A DNA stretch of 64,000 bases from Armatimonadota bacterium (GTDB taxonomy: Bacteria; Armatimonadota; Hebobacteria; CAIYQO01), in the NCBI GenBank assembly GCA_029553475.1, contig JAKPKV010000077.1, forward strand, positions 27,505 to 91,504, written 5' to 3'. Shown here piece after piece: positions 44,831 to 52,643 of the stretch. Made by a program: the position numbers and the translations under genes. The notes below the pieces were generated by a model. The model ran no database searches and was not told where the DNA came from. It was given only the letters and a program-made list of their open reading frames with translations. Each line of letters opens with the position of its first letter. The first letter of the stretch is position 1.

Positions 44831-44887
44831 CCTCGCCGAAAGGCGAAAAGAGAGCAAGCAGTGACCCTACCCTGACTTTCGGCGAGG
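44831..44887 (+). promoter_or_regulatory. inverted repeat over the ribosome site of the UroD-family gene
   Basis: CCTCGCCGAAAG (44831-44842) pairs perfectly with CTTTCGGCGAGG (44876-44887). The right arm overlaps the GAGGAG ribosome site of the gene at 44896, so folding could hide it. A regulatory function is inference; it may also be an inserted palindrome. Confidence 0.5.
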
Positions 44888-44895
44888 AGATCGGC

Positions 44896-45918
44896 ATGCG
44901 CCAACCCAATTTCGAGAACCTGCTGCGCGTCCTGCGCTGCGAGGAGCCGGACCGGCCCACGCTGTTCGAGTTCTTCCTGAACCAGCGGCTGTACCGGCAA
45001 CTGGCCGGGCCGGCGTGGCACGAGGACCCGGACCTGACGAAGCATTTCAGCAAGCTGGCGGTCTGCTTCGCGGCGGCGGGGTATGACTACGCCACCATCG
45101 GCGGCGCGGCCTTCGGCTTCCCCGCCGCGGCGCAGGCCCGCGCCAGCACCATCTCGCTGAACGAGGGGTTCGTCATCACCGATCGCGCCGGCTTTGCGGC
45201 CTACCCCTGGCAGAACCCGGACGATTGCGACTACTCCGGCATTGACGGCGCCGGCGCGCTGCTGCCGGAGGGGATGAAGTTCATCGTCTGCGGCCCCGGC
45301 GGGGTGCTGGAGAACGTCATCTCGCTCTGCGGCTACGACAATCTCTGCTTCATGATCGCCGACGATCCCGCGCTGGCGGAAGAGGTCTTCGCCGCGGTGG
45401 GCTCGCGGCTGGTGCGCCACTACGAGATCGTCGCCGCGAAACCGGCGGTGGGCGCCTGCATCTCCAACGACGACTGGGGCTTCAAGACGCAGACGATGCT
45501 CTCGCTCGATGACATGCGCACCTACGTCTTCCCCTGGCACGTGAAGATCGTGGAGGCCATCCACGCCGCCGGCAAGCCCGCCATCCTCCACTCCTGCGGC
45601 AACCTGGCGCTGGTGATGGACGATATCATTGATGTCATGCGCTACGATGGCAAGCACTCCTACGAGGACGTCATCCAGCCGGTGGAAGACGCCTACGACC
45701 AGTACGGCGGCCGCATCGCCATCCTCGGCGGCATTGACCTGGACTTCATCTGCCGCGCCTCGCTGGAGGAGATCACCGCCCGGGGCCGCGCCATGCTCGC
45801 GCGCGCGAAGGGCAAGGGCGGCTACGCCCTCGGCACCGGCAACAGCGTGCCCGAATACATCGAGGACGCCCGCTACTTCGCCATGACGAAGGCGGCGCTG
45901 GAGCCGGCGGCGGTGTGA
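44896..45918 (+). CDS. uroporphyrinogen decarboxylase family protein
   Basis: The product is 340 residues from ATG 44896, preceded by GAGGAG. The fold matches UroD-family proteins: CEEPDRPTLFEFF near the start, CGPGGVLENVISLCG, ISNDDWGFKTQTMLSLDDMRTYVFPWHVKIVEAIHAAGKPAILHSCGNL in the centre, and GGIDLDFICRASLEEI. True HemE motifs for porphyrin binding (such as the RQAGRY segment) are missing. Members next to glycosidases in several phyla are thought to be methyltransferases or of unknown function. It is probably cotranscribed with the beta-mannosidase. Confidence 0.8.
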   Translation: MRQPNFENLLRVLRCEEPDRPTLFEFFLNQRLYRQLAGPAWHEDPDLTKHFSKLAVCFAAAGYDYATIGGAAFGFPAAAQARASTISLNEGFVITDRAGFAAYPWQNPDDCDYSGIDGAGALLPEGMKFIVCGPGGVLENVISLCGYDNLCFMIADDPALAEEVFAAVGSRLVRHYEIVAAKPAVGACISNDDWGFKTQTMLSLDDMRTYVFPWHVKIVEAIHAAGKPAILHSCGNLALVMDDIIDVMRYDGKHSYEDVIQPVEDAYDQYGGRIAILGGIDLDFICRASLEEITARGRAMLARAKGKGGYALGTGNSVPEYIEDARYFAMTKAALEPAAV

Positions 45919-45961
45919 GCGCCGGCCCGCCCCGCGCCCCACATTGGGCGGGCGCGCGAAT

Positions 45962-46094
45962 GGGCGGGCGAGCGTCCTCGCGAGCCACTCCGGGAGGAAG
46001 TCTCATCCGTCGTGCTCACGAGATCGTCTTGTTATCGAACACGACAGACCATCACTTCCTCCCGGAGTCGGCTCGCGAGGACGCTCGCCCGCCC
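45962..46094 (+). repeat. family A palindromic element, copy 3 (133 bp)
   Basis: It has the same length as copy 2 with conserved arms and the same central blocks (GTCGTGCTCACGAGA and GAACACGAC). Confidence 0.9.
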
Positions 46095-46235
46095 GATGCT
46101 CACCCCCGGCCCACCAGCCACAGTAATCGGGACGAGGGGCGCGGCACGCAGCGGCCAGTCCCCCCTTCACCTCTTCACCCCCTCACCTCTTCACCTCTTC
46201 ATAACTCGCGGGCAGACGAACTTGCCGAAATCGGC

Positions 46236-46241
46236 TACAAT
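46236..46241 (+). promoter_or_regulatory. prfA -10 box TACAAT, near-leaderless
   Basis: TACAAT ends eight bases before the ATG at 46250. Transcription would then start within about one or two bases of the start codon. The -35 is poor. Confidence 0.5.
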
Positions 46242-46249
46242 ATGGCGCT

Positions 46250-47329
46250 ATGCGTGAACATCTCGTGGAACTGGAACGCACATTTGAATCGCTCTCCGAG
46301 GAGCTGGCGCGGCCAGAGGTGGCCAGCGATCCGGCGCGGCTGCGGCAATTATCCAAGCAGTACGCGGACCTGGAGAAGCTGGTGGGCAATTTTCGCACGC
46401 TGAAGGACGTGGAGGCGCAGCTTGAGGACGCGCGGCAGATGCTGCGCGAGGAGAGCGACCGCGAGCTGCGCGAGATGGCGGAGGCCGAGATCGAGGCGCT
46501 GGCCGCGCGCCGGAAAGCGCTGGAGCGCGAGCTGGCCATCCAACTGCTGCCGAAGGACCCCTACGAGGACAAGGACATCATCGTGGAGATCCGCGCGGGG
46601 GCGGGCGGCGACGAGGCGGCGTTGTTTGCCGGCGACCTCTTCCGCATGTACGCGCGCTACGCCGAAGCCCACGGCTGGCGGGTGGAGGTGATGAGCGCGA
46701 ACGAGCAGGGCATCGGCGGCTACAAGGAAATCATCTTCGCCATCACCGGCGAGGGCGTCTACGGCGTATTCAAGTTCGAGTCCGGCGTGCACCGCGTGCA
46801 GCGCGTGCCCGCCACCGAGAGCAGCGGGCGCATCCACACCTCCACCGCCACGGTGGCGGTGATGCCGGAAGCCGAAGAGGTGGACGTGCAGATTGACGAG
46901 CGCGACATCCGCATGGAGACGTGTCTGTCGCAGGGCGCCGGCGGGCAGAACGTGCAGAAGAACGAGACAGCGGTGCGCCTGATCCACGTCCCCACCGGCA
47001 TGGTGGTGCAGTGCCAGGACGAGCGCAGCCAGAAGCAGAACCGCGAGAAGGCGATGCGCGTGCTGCGCACCCGCCTGCTGGAGATCGAGATCGAGAAGCA
47101 GCGCGCGGCCATCGAGGCCACCCGCCGCTCGCAGGTGGGCAGCGGCGACCGCAGCGAGAAAATCCGCACCTATAACTACCCGCAGAACCGCATCACCGAC
47201 CACCGCATCACCGTGAGCTGGCACAACATCCCCGGCATGATGAACGGCGATATCCAGGACATCTTCGACGCCATGCTCGCCGCCGAACGGGCGGAGAAGC
47301 TGGGGGAGTTGGCGGGGGCGCTGGACTGA
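46250..47329 (+). CDS. prfA: peptide chain release factor 1
   Basis: The product is 359 residues, the normal RF1 length. [22 protein letters not shown] opens domain 2. [14 protein letters not shown] carries the PxT tripeptide (PAT) that reads UAG and [23 protein letters not shown] has the GGQ motif at residues 231-233. It releases finished proteins from the ribosome. No clear ribosome site precedes ATG 46250 and a -10 box is very close, so a leaderless message is likely. The usual partner prmC does not follow. Confidence 0.97.
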   Translation: MREHLVELERTFESLSEELARPEVASDPARLRQLSKQYADLEKLVGNFRTLKDVEAQLEDARQMLREESDRELREMAEAEIEALAARRKALERELAIQLLPKDPYEDKDIIVEIRAGAGGDEAALFAGDLFRMYARYAEAHGWRVEVMSANEQGIGGYKEIIFAITGEGVYGVFKFESGVHRVQRVPATESSGRIHTSTATVAVMPEAEEVDVQIDERDIRMETCLSQGAGGQNVQKNETAVRLIHVPTGMVVQCQDERSQKQNREKAMRVLRTRLLEIEIEKQRAAIEATRRSQVGSGDRSEKIRTYNYPQNRITDHRITVSWHNIPGMMNGDIQDIFDAMLAAERAEKLGELAGALD

Positions 47330-47397
47330 TCGGCGCGGAAGGGCGCTGATGGTTCAACACGGAGGCACGAAGATCGGAAGACACGAGAAGTTACGGC

Positions 47398-47428
47398 GAG
47401 GGGCGCGGCGGAGGCCGCGCCCCTCTTC
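47398..47428 (+). terminator. terminator after prfA
   Basis: GAGGGGCGCGGC pairs perfectly with GCCGCGCCCCTC around GGAG, followed by TTCTA. It separates prfA from the next promoter. Confidence 0.75.
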
Positions 47429-47433
47429 TATGG

Positions 47434-47439
47434 TATAAT
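47434..47439 (+). promoter_or_regulatory. -10 box TATAAT of the MNT gene
   Basis: A perfect TATAAT overlaps the ATG at 47438. A real start at GTG 47450 or TTG 47456 would give a leaderless message. Confidence 0.5.
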
Positions 47440-47758
47440 GGGTGGGATAGTGTCGTTGATTCAGGAGCAGCTGGAGGAGATTCGCGTGCTGTGCCGGGAG
47501 TATCACGTGGCACAGCTCTACGTGTTTGGTTCGGCGGCAAATGGCACCTTTCGGCCGGGGGAGAGCGACATTGACTTCCTTGTCACCCTCACGCCTTCCC
47601 TCACCCCGCATGAGCACCGTGTGGCATACTTTGGACTGATCGAAGCATTAGAAACGCTCTTCCAAACCCACGTGGATTTAGTCGAAGAGCCCAGTATCCG
47701 CAACCCCTATTTTCGTGAAGAAGTGGAAGAGACACGGATGATGCTGTATGCAGCGTAG
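47438..47758 (+). CDS. MNT-type nucleotidyltransferase (MntA-like antitoxin)
   Basis: The frame encodes 106 residues. AQLYVFGSAANGTFRPGESDIDFLV shows the GSxxxG...DxD nucleotidyltransferase motif. The short size fits minimal nucleotidyltransferases that act as antitoxins by AMPylating a HEPN toxin. ATG 47438 overlaps the -10 box, so translation probably begins at GTG 47450 or TTG 47456. Its stop overlaps the start of a short frame that resembles the beginning of a HEPN (DUF86) partner. GC content is lower than in the flanking genes. Confidence 0.82.
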   Translation: MGGIVSLIQEQLEEIRVLCREYHVAQLYVFGSAANGTFRPGESDIDFLVTLTPSLTPHEHRVAYFGLIEALETLFQTHVDLVEEPSIRNPYFREEVEETRMMLYAA

Positions 47759-47822
47759 CGTAAAGAAATATCGCTGCTCTCCCCGATCAGGACCTATCCA
47801 TGTGGCACCGGTTCATTGCTGA
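47748..47822 (+). pseudogene. truncated HEPN toxin remnant
   Basis: The frame starts MQRSVKKYR, which matches the usual opening of HEPN/DUF86 partners of MNT proteins, and overlaps the MNT stop as expected. After eight codons the similarity ends and a stop follows at codon 25. The remainder of the toxin (normally about 110 residues) is missing. This is a short match, so it is suggestive only. Confidence 0.45.
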
Positions 47823-47872
47823 CCTGATAACGTACCGCGTCTTCCTCATCTGGATGGCCGGCGCCGTGGGTA

Positions 47873-48292
47873 TTGCGCCTGGTCGGCATCGGTATGGCGC
47901 TGCTGCTCCTCCTGTCTCCGCTCTGGGCGCGTCTCGCCACCCGACGGATCCTGTCCCGGCGCGTCGCGGGCCGCGCCGTGCTGACCGATGACGCGCTCTG
48001 CGCGTTGATGCCGGCCCCGGATATCCCCCGCGCGCATGTGCGGTATGCCTGGCGGCGCATCGGCACGCTGCTGCATCTTGACGCGGGTCGGCTGCGGCCG
48101 GATGATGCGCTGGAGTCGCTCCGCGTGCTGCCCGCGTGGGTAGAGGGCAACGGCGCGCTGCTGCAGGATTTCGGCGCGCTGTATGAGGAAGTTGCGCACG
48201 CCGTGGACCGCGGCGCGCCGGAGCCGGAACCGTTCACGACGGTCGGCGACGCCGTGCGGTATCTCGCTCGCCACCTGGCGCCGTGCCGTTAG
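47873..48292 (+). CDS. hypothetical protein, possibly frameshifted at its start
   Basis: The frame encodes 139 residues from a TTG, beginning with a hydrophobic helix (VGIGMALLLLLSPLWARL). A better start, ATG 47800, lies in another frame and reads MWHRFIADLITYRVFLIWMAG, which also looks like a membrane helix. The two segments join naturally if one base is gained or lost near 47872. The remainder (DDALESLRVLPAWVEGNGALLQDF...) is a small helical domain faintly like acyl-carrier proteins, without a clear Ser site. The function is unknown. Confidence 0.5.
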   Translation: MRLVGIGMALLLLLSPLWARLATRRILSRRVAGRAVLTDDALCALMPAPDIPRAHVRYAWRRIGTLLHLDAGRLRPDDALESLRVLPAWVEGNGALLQDFGALYEEVAHAVDRGAPEPEPFTTVGDAVRYLARHLAPCR

Positions 48293-48321
48293 GGGTGAGG
48301 GAACGGCTCGGCGGCGCAACC

Positions 48322-49323
48322 TTACTCCACCTCCGCCAGAAATGCTTTCTCATACGCCGCGATGATGCGGTTCAGCACCGCGTTCAGCTCGTCGTTCACC
48401 ACCTGGCGGGCGGGGTCGGCGTCGTGATAGGCGATGGCGTCGGCGACGCCCACTTTGAAGGGGGTGGTGGCGACGAAGTCGGGGACGGCGCGCTTGATTT
48501 TGCTGTTGTCCATCACCATACTGCAGGCTTTGTCGCCGATGAGGCCGGCGCCGATGCCGGGGGCATATTTCGCGATAAAATCGGAGGGGATGTGGATGAG
48601 ATTCGGCGTCACGCCGGCGCCGGCGCAGAGGGCCTGGGCGATCTGGTCCCAGGTGAGCACTTCGTCCGAGGTGATATGGAACGCTTCCCCGATGGCCTGC
48701 TGGTTGCCGAAGAGGCCGATGATGCCTTTGGCGAAGTCGGTATTGTGCGTCATCGTCCACAGGCTCTGCCCGTCGCCGTGCACGATGAGTTGTTTCCCCT
48801 TGCGGATGCGATCCACGATGGTCCACCCGCAGCCCACCGCCCACGGCACGTAGGTACGGCCGTAGGTGTAGGACGGCCGCACGATGGTGATGGGGAAGCC
48901 GTCGTCGCGGTACGCGCGCATCAAGCGCTCCTCGGCGGCGATCTTGTTGCGCGAGTATTGCCAGTAGGGGTTCGCCAGCGGCGTGCTCTCGGTGATCCGG
49001 TAATGCGCCGGCGGCTTCTGATAGGCCGACGCCGAGGAGATGAAGATGAACTGGTCGGTACGGCCCGCGAAAAGCGCCAGGTCCATCTCGATCTGCTCCG
49101 GGGTGTACGCCACCCAGTCCACCACGGCGTCGAAATGCCGCCCCTTCAGCAGCCCCTCGGCGGCGGCCATGTCCCGCACGTCGCCGCGCAGCACGGTCGC
49201 TTCCGCCGGGATGTCTACCGGCCGCGTGCCGCGATTCAGCACCGTCAGCGTGATGCCGCGCCCCACCGCGAGGCGCGACACCGCCTCGCTGATGGTGCCC
49301 GTGCCGCCGATGAAGAGGACGTT
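48322..49323 (-). CDS. NAD-dependent epimerase/dehydratase (extended SDR)
   Basis: The product is 333 residues. MNVLFIGGTGTISEAVSRLA is a variant of the nucleotide-binding GxxGxxG. FISSASAYQKPP and YSRNK supply the YxxxK catalytic pair. GCGWTIVDRIRKGKQLIVHGDG follows the SDR pattern. It probably uses NAD(P) on a nucleotide sugar or acts like CSP41-type RNA-binding SDRs; substrate is unknown. GGAGG precedes ATG 49323. It is divergent from anmK. Confidence 0.85.
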   Translation of the reverse strand, partial: NVLFIGGTGTISEAVSRLAVGRGITLTVLNRGTRPVDIPAEATVLRGDVRDMAAAEGLLKGRHFDAVVDWVAYTPEQIEMDLALFAGRTDQFIFISSASAYQKPPAHYRITESTPLANPYWQYSRNKIAAEERLMRAYRDDGFPITIVRPSYTYGRTYVPWAVGCGWTIVDRIRKGKQLIVHGDGQSLWTMTHNTDFAKGIIGLFGNQQAIGEAFHITSDEVLTWDQIAQALCAGAGVTPNLIHIPSDFIAKYAPGIGAGLIGDKACSMVMDNSKIKRAVPDFVATTPFKVGVADAIAYHDADPARQVVNDELNAVLNRIIAAYEKAFLAEVE

Positions 49324-49386
49324 CATGATGCTACCTCCGGTATGGATGCTACTCAATTATGCGCTACTTCGGCATTTTCCTTCCCT

Positions 49387-49416
49387 CTGCGCTCTCCGCG
49401 CCCTCTGTGGTAAAAT
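49387..49416 (+). promoter_or_regulatory. anmK promoter CTGCGC-18-TAAAAT, leaderless
   Basis: The -10 at 49411-49416 ends six bases before ATG 49423, so transcription would start at or one base before the start codon. Confidence 0.55.
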
Positions 49417-49422
49417 ATCCCC

Positions 49423-50598
49423 ATGATCCCATCACCCGCAGACTGGCCCACCCGCCCCCGCCGCATCGTCGGCCTGATGTCCGGCACGTCGCTGGACGGC
49501 GTGGACGCGGCGCTGGTGGAGATCGCGGGGGGGATTCCGCCGGTTTCCTGGAAGCTGCTCGCCTTTCACACCCGGCCCTACACCGCGGCCGAGCGCGCGC
49601 GCATCGGCGAGATGAGCGGGGAGATGGTGTCGCTGCCCGCGCTGACGGCGGGGAACATGTGGCTGGGGGAGCTTTTGGCCCGCGCCGCGCTGGCGGCCAT
49701 TGCGGCGGCGGGGCTGACGCCTGCCGAGGTGGACGCCGTCGCCTCGCACGGGCAGACGGTCTGGCACATGCCGCCGGCGGCCGGGCGGCCGGGGGCGACG
49801 CTGCAGCTCGGCGAGCCGTGCGTCATCGCCGAGCGCACGGGATTGCTGACGGTGGCGGATTTTCGCCCGCGCGACCTCGCCGCCGGCGGGCAGGGGGCGC
49901 CGCTGGTGCCCTTCGCCGACTACCTACTCTTCCACGGCCTGGACACATCCATCCTCATGCTCAACATCGGCGGCATCGCCAACGTGACCTACCTGCCGCG
50001 CGGCGGATCACCCGCCGACATCCTCGCCTTCGACACCGGGCCGGGGAACATGGTCATTGACGCGCTGGCCGCGCACTACACCGGAGCGCCGTGCGACCGC
50101 GACGGCGCGCTGGCCGCGCGGGGACGGGTGCACGAGGCGCTGCTGGTGGCGCTGCTGGAGCACCCCTACTTCGCCGCGCCCCCGCCGAAATCCACCGGGC
50201 GCGAGACCTTCGGCGCCGCGTACGCGGCGGCGGTGCGCCGCCGGGCGGAGGCCGCCGGCCTCTCCCCGGCGGATACCCTCGCCACCGCGGCCGCCCTCAC
50301 CGCCGCGAGCATCGCCGACGCCGCCCGCCGCTTCGTCCTGCCGCGCGGCGCGGTGGAGGAAGTCATCCTCGGCGGCGGCGGGCGCTATAACCCGACACTG
50401 GTGCGCCTGCTCGCCGCGCGCCTGCCGGGCATCCCGCTGAAGACGCACGAGGACTACGGCATCCCCAGCGACGCCAAGGAGGCCATCGCCTTCGCCTTCC
50501 TCGGCCACGCGGCGCTCTGCGGCGTGCCGCAAAACGTGCCCTCCGCCACCGGAGCGCGGCATCCGGCCGTGCTGGGGAAGATCGTGCCGGGGCGGTGA
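49423..50598 (+). CDS. anmK: anhydro-N-acetylmuramic acid kinase
   Basis: The product is 391 residues. RIVGLMSGTSLDGVDAALVEI is the AnmK signature near the start. SHGQTVWHMP, NIGGIANVTYLP, DTGPGNMVIDALA and EVILGGGGRYNPTLVRLLA are also present. It phosphorylates and opens 1,6-anhydro-MurNAc to MurNAc-6-phosphate in peptidoglycan recycling. No murQ is next to it. The message is probably leaderless. A promoter and small gene follow downstream. Confidence 0.95.
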   Translation: MIPSPADWPTRPRRIVGLMSGTSLDGVDAALVEIAGGIPPVSWKLLAFHTRPYTAAERARIGEMSGEMVSLPALTAGNMWLGELLARAALAAIAAAGLTPAEVDAVASHGQTVWHMPPAAGRPGATLQLGEPCVIAERTGLLTVADFRPRDLAAGGQGAPLVPFADYLLFHGLDTSILMLNIGGIANVTYLPRGGSPADILAFDTGPGNMVIDALAAHYTGAPCDRDGALAARGRVHEALLVALLEHPYFAAPPPKSTGRETFGAAYAAAVRRRAEAAGLSPADTLATAAALTAASIADAARRFVLPRGAVEEVILGGGGRYNPTLVRLLAARLPGIPLKTHEDYGIPSDAKEAIAFAFLGHAALCGVPQNVPSATGARHPAVLGKIVPGR

Positions 50599-50614
50599 CG
50601 CCCGCGCCGCGCCA

Positions 50615-50644
50615 TTGTCTCGCGTCTGTCCCATCCGGTATAAT
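50615..50644 (+). promoter_or_regulatory. promoter TTGTCT-18-TATAAT
   Basis: The -35 is at 50615-50620 and a perfect -10 at 50639-50644. The leader to ATG 50683 is about 31 bases and includes GAGGAG. Confidence 0.7.
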
Positions 50645-50682
50645 GTGGCTGCCCCCGCGCGCCGGAGATGAGGAGTGACGTG

Positions 50683-50880
50683 ATGCCGCAACGCCGACGG
50701 AAAGTGACGCTGACAACCGACCTTGACGCCCTCGCCGCCGAGCTGGCGCCGCAGCCGATGCTGCTGGTGCGGCCGCTTTATTCGCGCAAATATACCACCC
50801 AGCGCACGCTGCAGGTGGCGGAAGTGGTGGACCTGGCCACGCTGAATCTCGCGCTGGTGGAGAGTTTCGAGACGCACTGA
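50683..50880 (+). CDS. small protein of unknown function
   Basis: The product is 65 residues, basic at the N-terminus (MPQRRRKVTLTTDLDALAAELAPQPMLLVRP). No domain is recognised. It has a strong promoter, a GAGGAG site seven bases before the ATG, and no close neighbour on the same strand until the M14 gene. It is probably a real small protein, perhaps helical with a short strand. Confidence 0.6.
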   Translation: MPQRRRKVTLTTDLDALAAELAPQPMLLVRPLYSRKYTTQRTLQVAEVVDLATLNLALVESFETH

Positions 50881-50983
50881 CGGTTTTTCGCTCCCCGGGC
50901 GCGCGCGTACACACGTTGACGATGGGGATTCATCGCTCCCCGGCCCCTTCCCCGCTGAAGCGACACGAGGGAACGCCGACAAC

Positions 50984-51023
50984 GTCTGAAAAACTGTCCG
51001 AACAGTCTCGGACAATTTCTGAC
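50984..51023 (+). promoter_or_regulatory. imperfect inverted repeat before the M14 gene
   Basis: GTCTGAAAAACTGTCCGA and TCGGACAATTTCTGAC are near complements around six bases. It could be an operator or a remnant of a palindromic element. It lies 13 bases before ATG 51037. Confidence 0.4.
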
Positions 51024-51036
51024 GGAAAGGTCCGCC

Positions 51037-52125
51037 ATGTCCATCACCCTTGACGCCGATTTTCCCGGCGGCAACATCATCGTGGAATCCGTTGACGGCG
51101 ACGTGGTGACGCTGCGGCAGGATCGGCGGGACACGCCGGTCTGGTGGTTTTACTGGGCGTTTCGCGCGCGCGGGATGGGCGGGCGTACGCTGACCTTCGC
51201 CTTCACCGACGGCGACGTGTTCGCCGCGCTGGGGCCGTGCTACAGCGCCGACGGCGAGACGTGGCGCTGGCTGGGCCGCGGGCGAGTGGCGGAGACGCGC
51301 TTCACGCACAGCTTCCCCCGCTGGCAGGAGGCGGCGTATTTCGCCTTCTGCATCCCGTATACCCATCGGCAGCTGCGGGCGTTCCTGGCGGCGAATCCGG
51401 CGGTGGAGCGCGGCGTGCTCTGCACGTCGGAAGGTGGGCGGGCGGTGGAGCGTCTGTCGCTGCCGTCGGCGACGGGGACGCGCACCGTCGTCCTCACCGC
51501 GCGGCACCACGCCTGCGAGACGATGGCGAATTACGTGTTGGAGGGTATCCTCGCCTTCCGGCAGGCCGACGAGCCGGATGCCGCCTTCCTGCGCGAGCAC
51601 GTAGACCTGCACGCCATCCCCTTCATGGACGTGGACGGCGTGGAGCGCGGCGACCAGGGGAAAAGCCGCGCGCCCCACGACCACAACCGCGACTACACCG
51701 ATGCCCCCCGCTACGCCGCGGTGCGCGCGCTGACGGCGTGGGCGCCGGCGTGGCGGGGCGATTTCCCACTGATGCTCGACCTGCACTGCCCGTGGATTCG
51801 CGCCTGGCGCAACGAGGACGTGCTGCTGGTGGAGCCCGACGGCGTGGACCGCGCGGCGCAAGACCGCTTCCGCGCCCTGCTGCACGGCGCGCAGACCGGC
51901 CCCGTCCGCTACGACCGCCGGCACCTGCTGCGCTATGGCGAGGACTGGAACACCGCCGGCGAGACCTCCACCCAGTACTTCCGCCACACCCTGGGCGCCG
52001 GCGCCGTCTTCACGGTGGAGTTCCCCTACGCGACTGCCACCGGCGTGGCGGTGAGCGCGGAGAACGCCCGCCGGTTCGGCTACGACCTGGGACGGGTGAT
52101 CGGGCGGTATGTGATGGGCGGATAG
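51037..52125 (+). CDS. M14-family zinc carboxypeptidase (cytosolic carboxypeptidase-like)
   Basis: The product is 362 residues without a signal peptide. An N-terminal beta domain (1-120) is typical of M14D-like enzymes. TARHHACETM supplies zinc ligands His158 and Glu161. MLDLHCP supplies His250. FTVEFPY carries the catalytic Glu328. The HNRDY segment (DHNRDY) resembles the substrate-carboxylate-binding Asn-Arg pair. It cleaves C-terminal residues from peptides or acts on modified amino acids; specificity is unknown. GAAAGG precedes the ATG. A small PH-like gene follows after 13 bases. Confidence 0.85.
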   Translation: MSITLDADFPGGNIIVESVDGDVVTLRQDRRDTPVWWFYWAFRARGMGGRTLTFAFTDGDVFAALGPCYSADGETWRWLGRGRVAETRFTHSFPRWQEAAYFAFCIPYTHRQLRAFLAANPAVERGVLCTSEGGRAVERLSLPSATGTRTVVLTARHHACETMANYVLEGILAFRQADEPDAAFLREHVDLHAIPFMDVDGVERGDQGKSRAPHDHNRDYTDAPRYAAVRALTAWAPAWRGDFPLMLDLHCPWIRAWRNEDVLLVEPDGVDRAAQDRFRALLHGAQTGPVRYDRRHLLRYGEDWNTAGETSTQYFRHTLGAGAVFTVEFPYATATGVAVSAENARRFGYDLGRVIGRYVMGG

Positions 52126-52138
52126 CGGAGGAGGGAAG

Positions 52139-52468
52139 ATGGAACCGGTCTACGCCTCACGTGCGACGTTTTTCAGCCTGGGCCAGGTCTACCGCATCTA
52201 CCCGGACCGCCTTGCGCTGCCGTTCGCCGGATATCGGTTCATCATCCCTGTGGATGACATGATCACCCTTGAAGTGCGTCCGGCCGGCGTCATCGGCGAC
52301 CTCTTCCGTGGCAAAGGCCGGGCGGCGCTGGCGCTGAAGCTCGACCTGGCCGACCTCGCGCCCCACGTCGCTCTCCATCGGCGGTCAGGCGCGTTCAAAT
52401 ACCTGCGCTTCACGCCGGATGACCCGGTGGGGTTTGTGGCGGCATATCAGCGGGCGATGGGGGAGTGA
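52139..52468 (+). CDS. small protein, bacterial PH-like fold possible
   Basis: The product is 109 residues. It begins METH-like with SRATFFSLGQVYRIYPDRLALPFAGYRFIIPVDDMITLEV, a beta-rich pattern seen in bacterial PH-domain proteins. No catalytic motif is seen. GGAGGG lies before ATG 52139. The 13-base gap to the M14 gene indicates one operon. Confidence 0.65.
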   Translation: MEPVYASRATFFSLGQVYRIYPDRLALPFAGYRFIIPVDDMITLEVRPAGVIGDLFRGKGRAALALKLDLADLAPHVALHRRSGAFKYLRFTPDDPVGFVAAYQRAMGE

Positions 52469-52643
52469 TCTCCGGGCGGGCGATCCCGAGGGATGCGCCG
52501 TGCCACATGACTCCCGCTCCCTCCCCCCGTGCCAGTGGGCACAGGAATCGGCCCCCCTCCCCTGCGGACAGGATGTCCGCGCTCCGGAGGGGGATGAGGT
52601 AGTGGCACGGCAGCCGCCCCATGCCCAGCCCAGCAGCGGCATG

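Larger units (their letters stand above)
45919..46249. other. gap with a family A element and short tandem repeats
   Basis: It holds family A copy 3 and, at about 46164-46200, a run of CACCTCTTCAC-type direct repeats. The prfA -10 box lies at the very end. Confidence 0.7.

Noticed and set aside
42165..45053. 962-residue antisense frame over the beta-mannosidase
   Set aside because: The GH2 gene has all catalytic motifs, so this frame is a shadow.
46164..46204. Possible CRISPR-like array of CACCTCTTCAC repeats
   Set aside because: The units are short, adjacent and without spacers. It is a simple tandem repeat.
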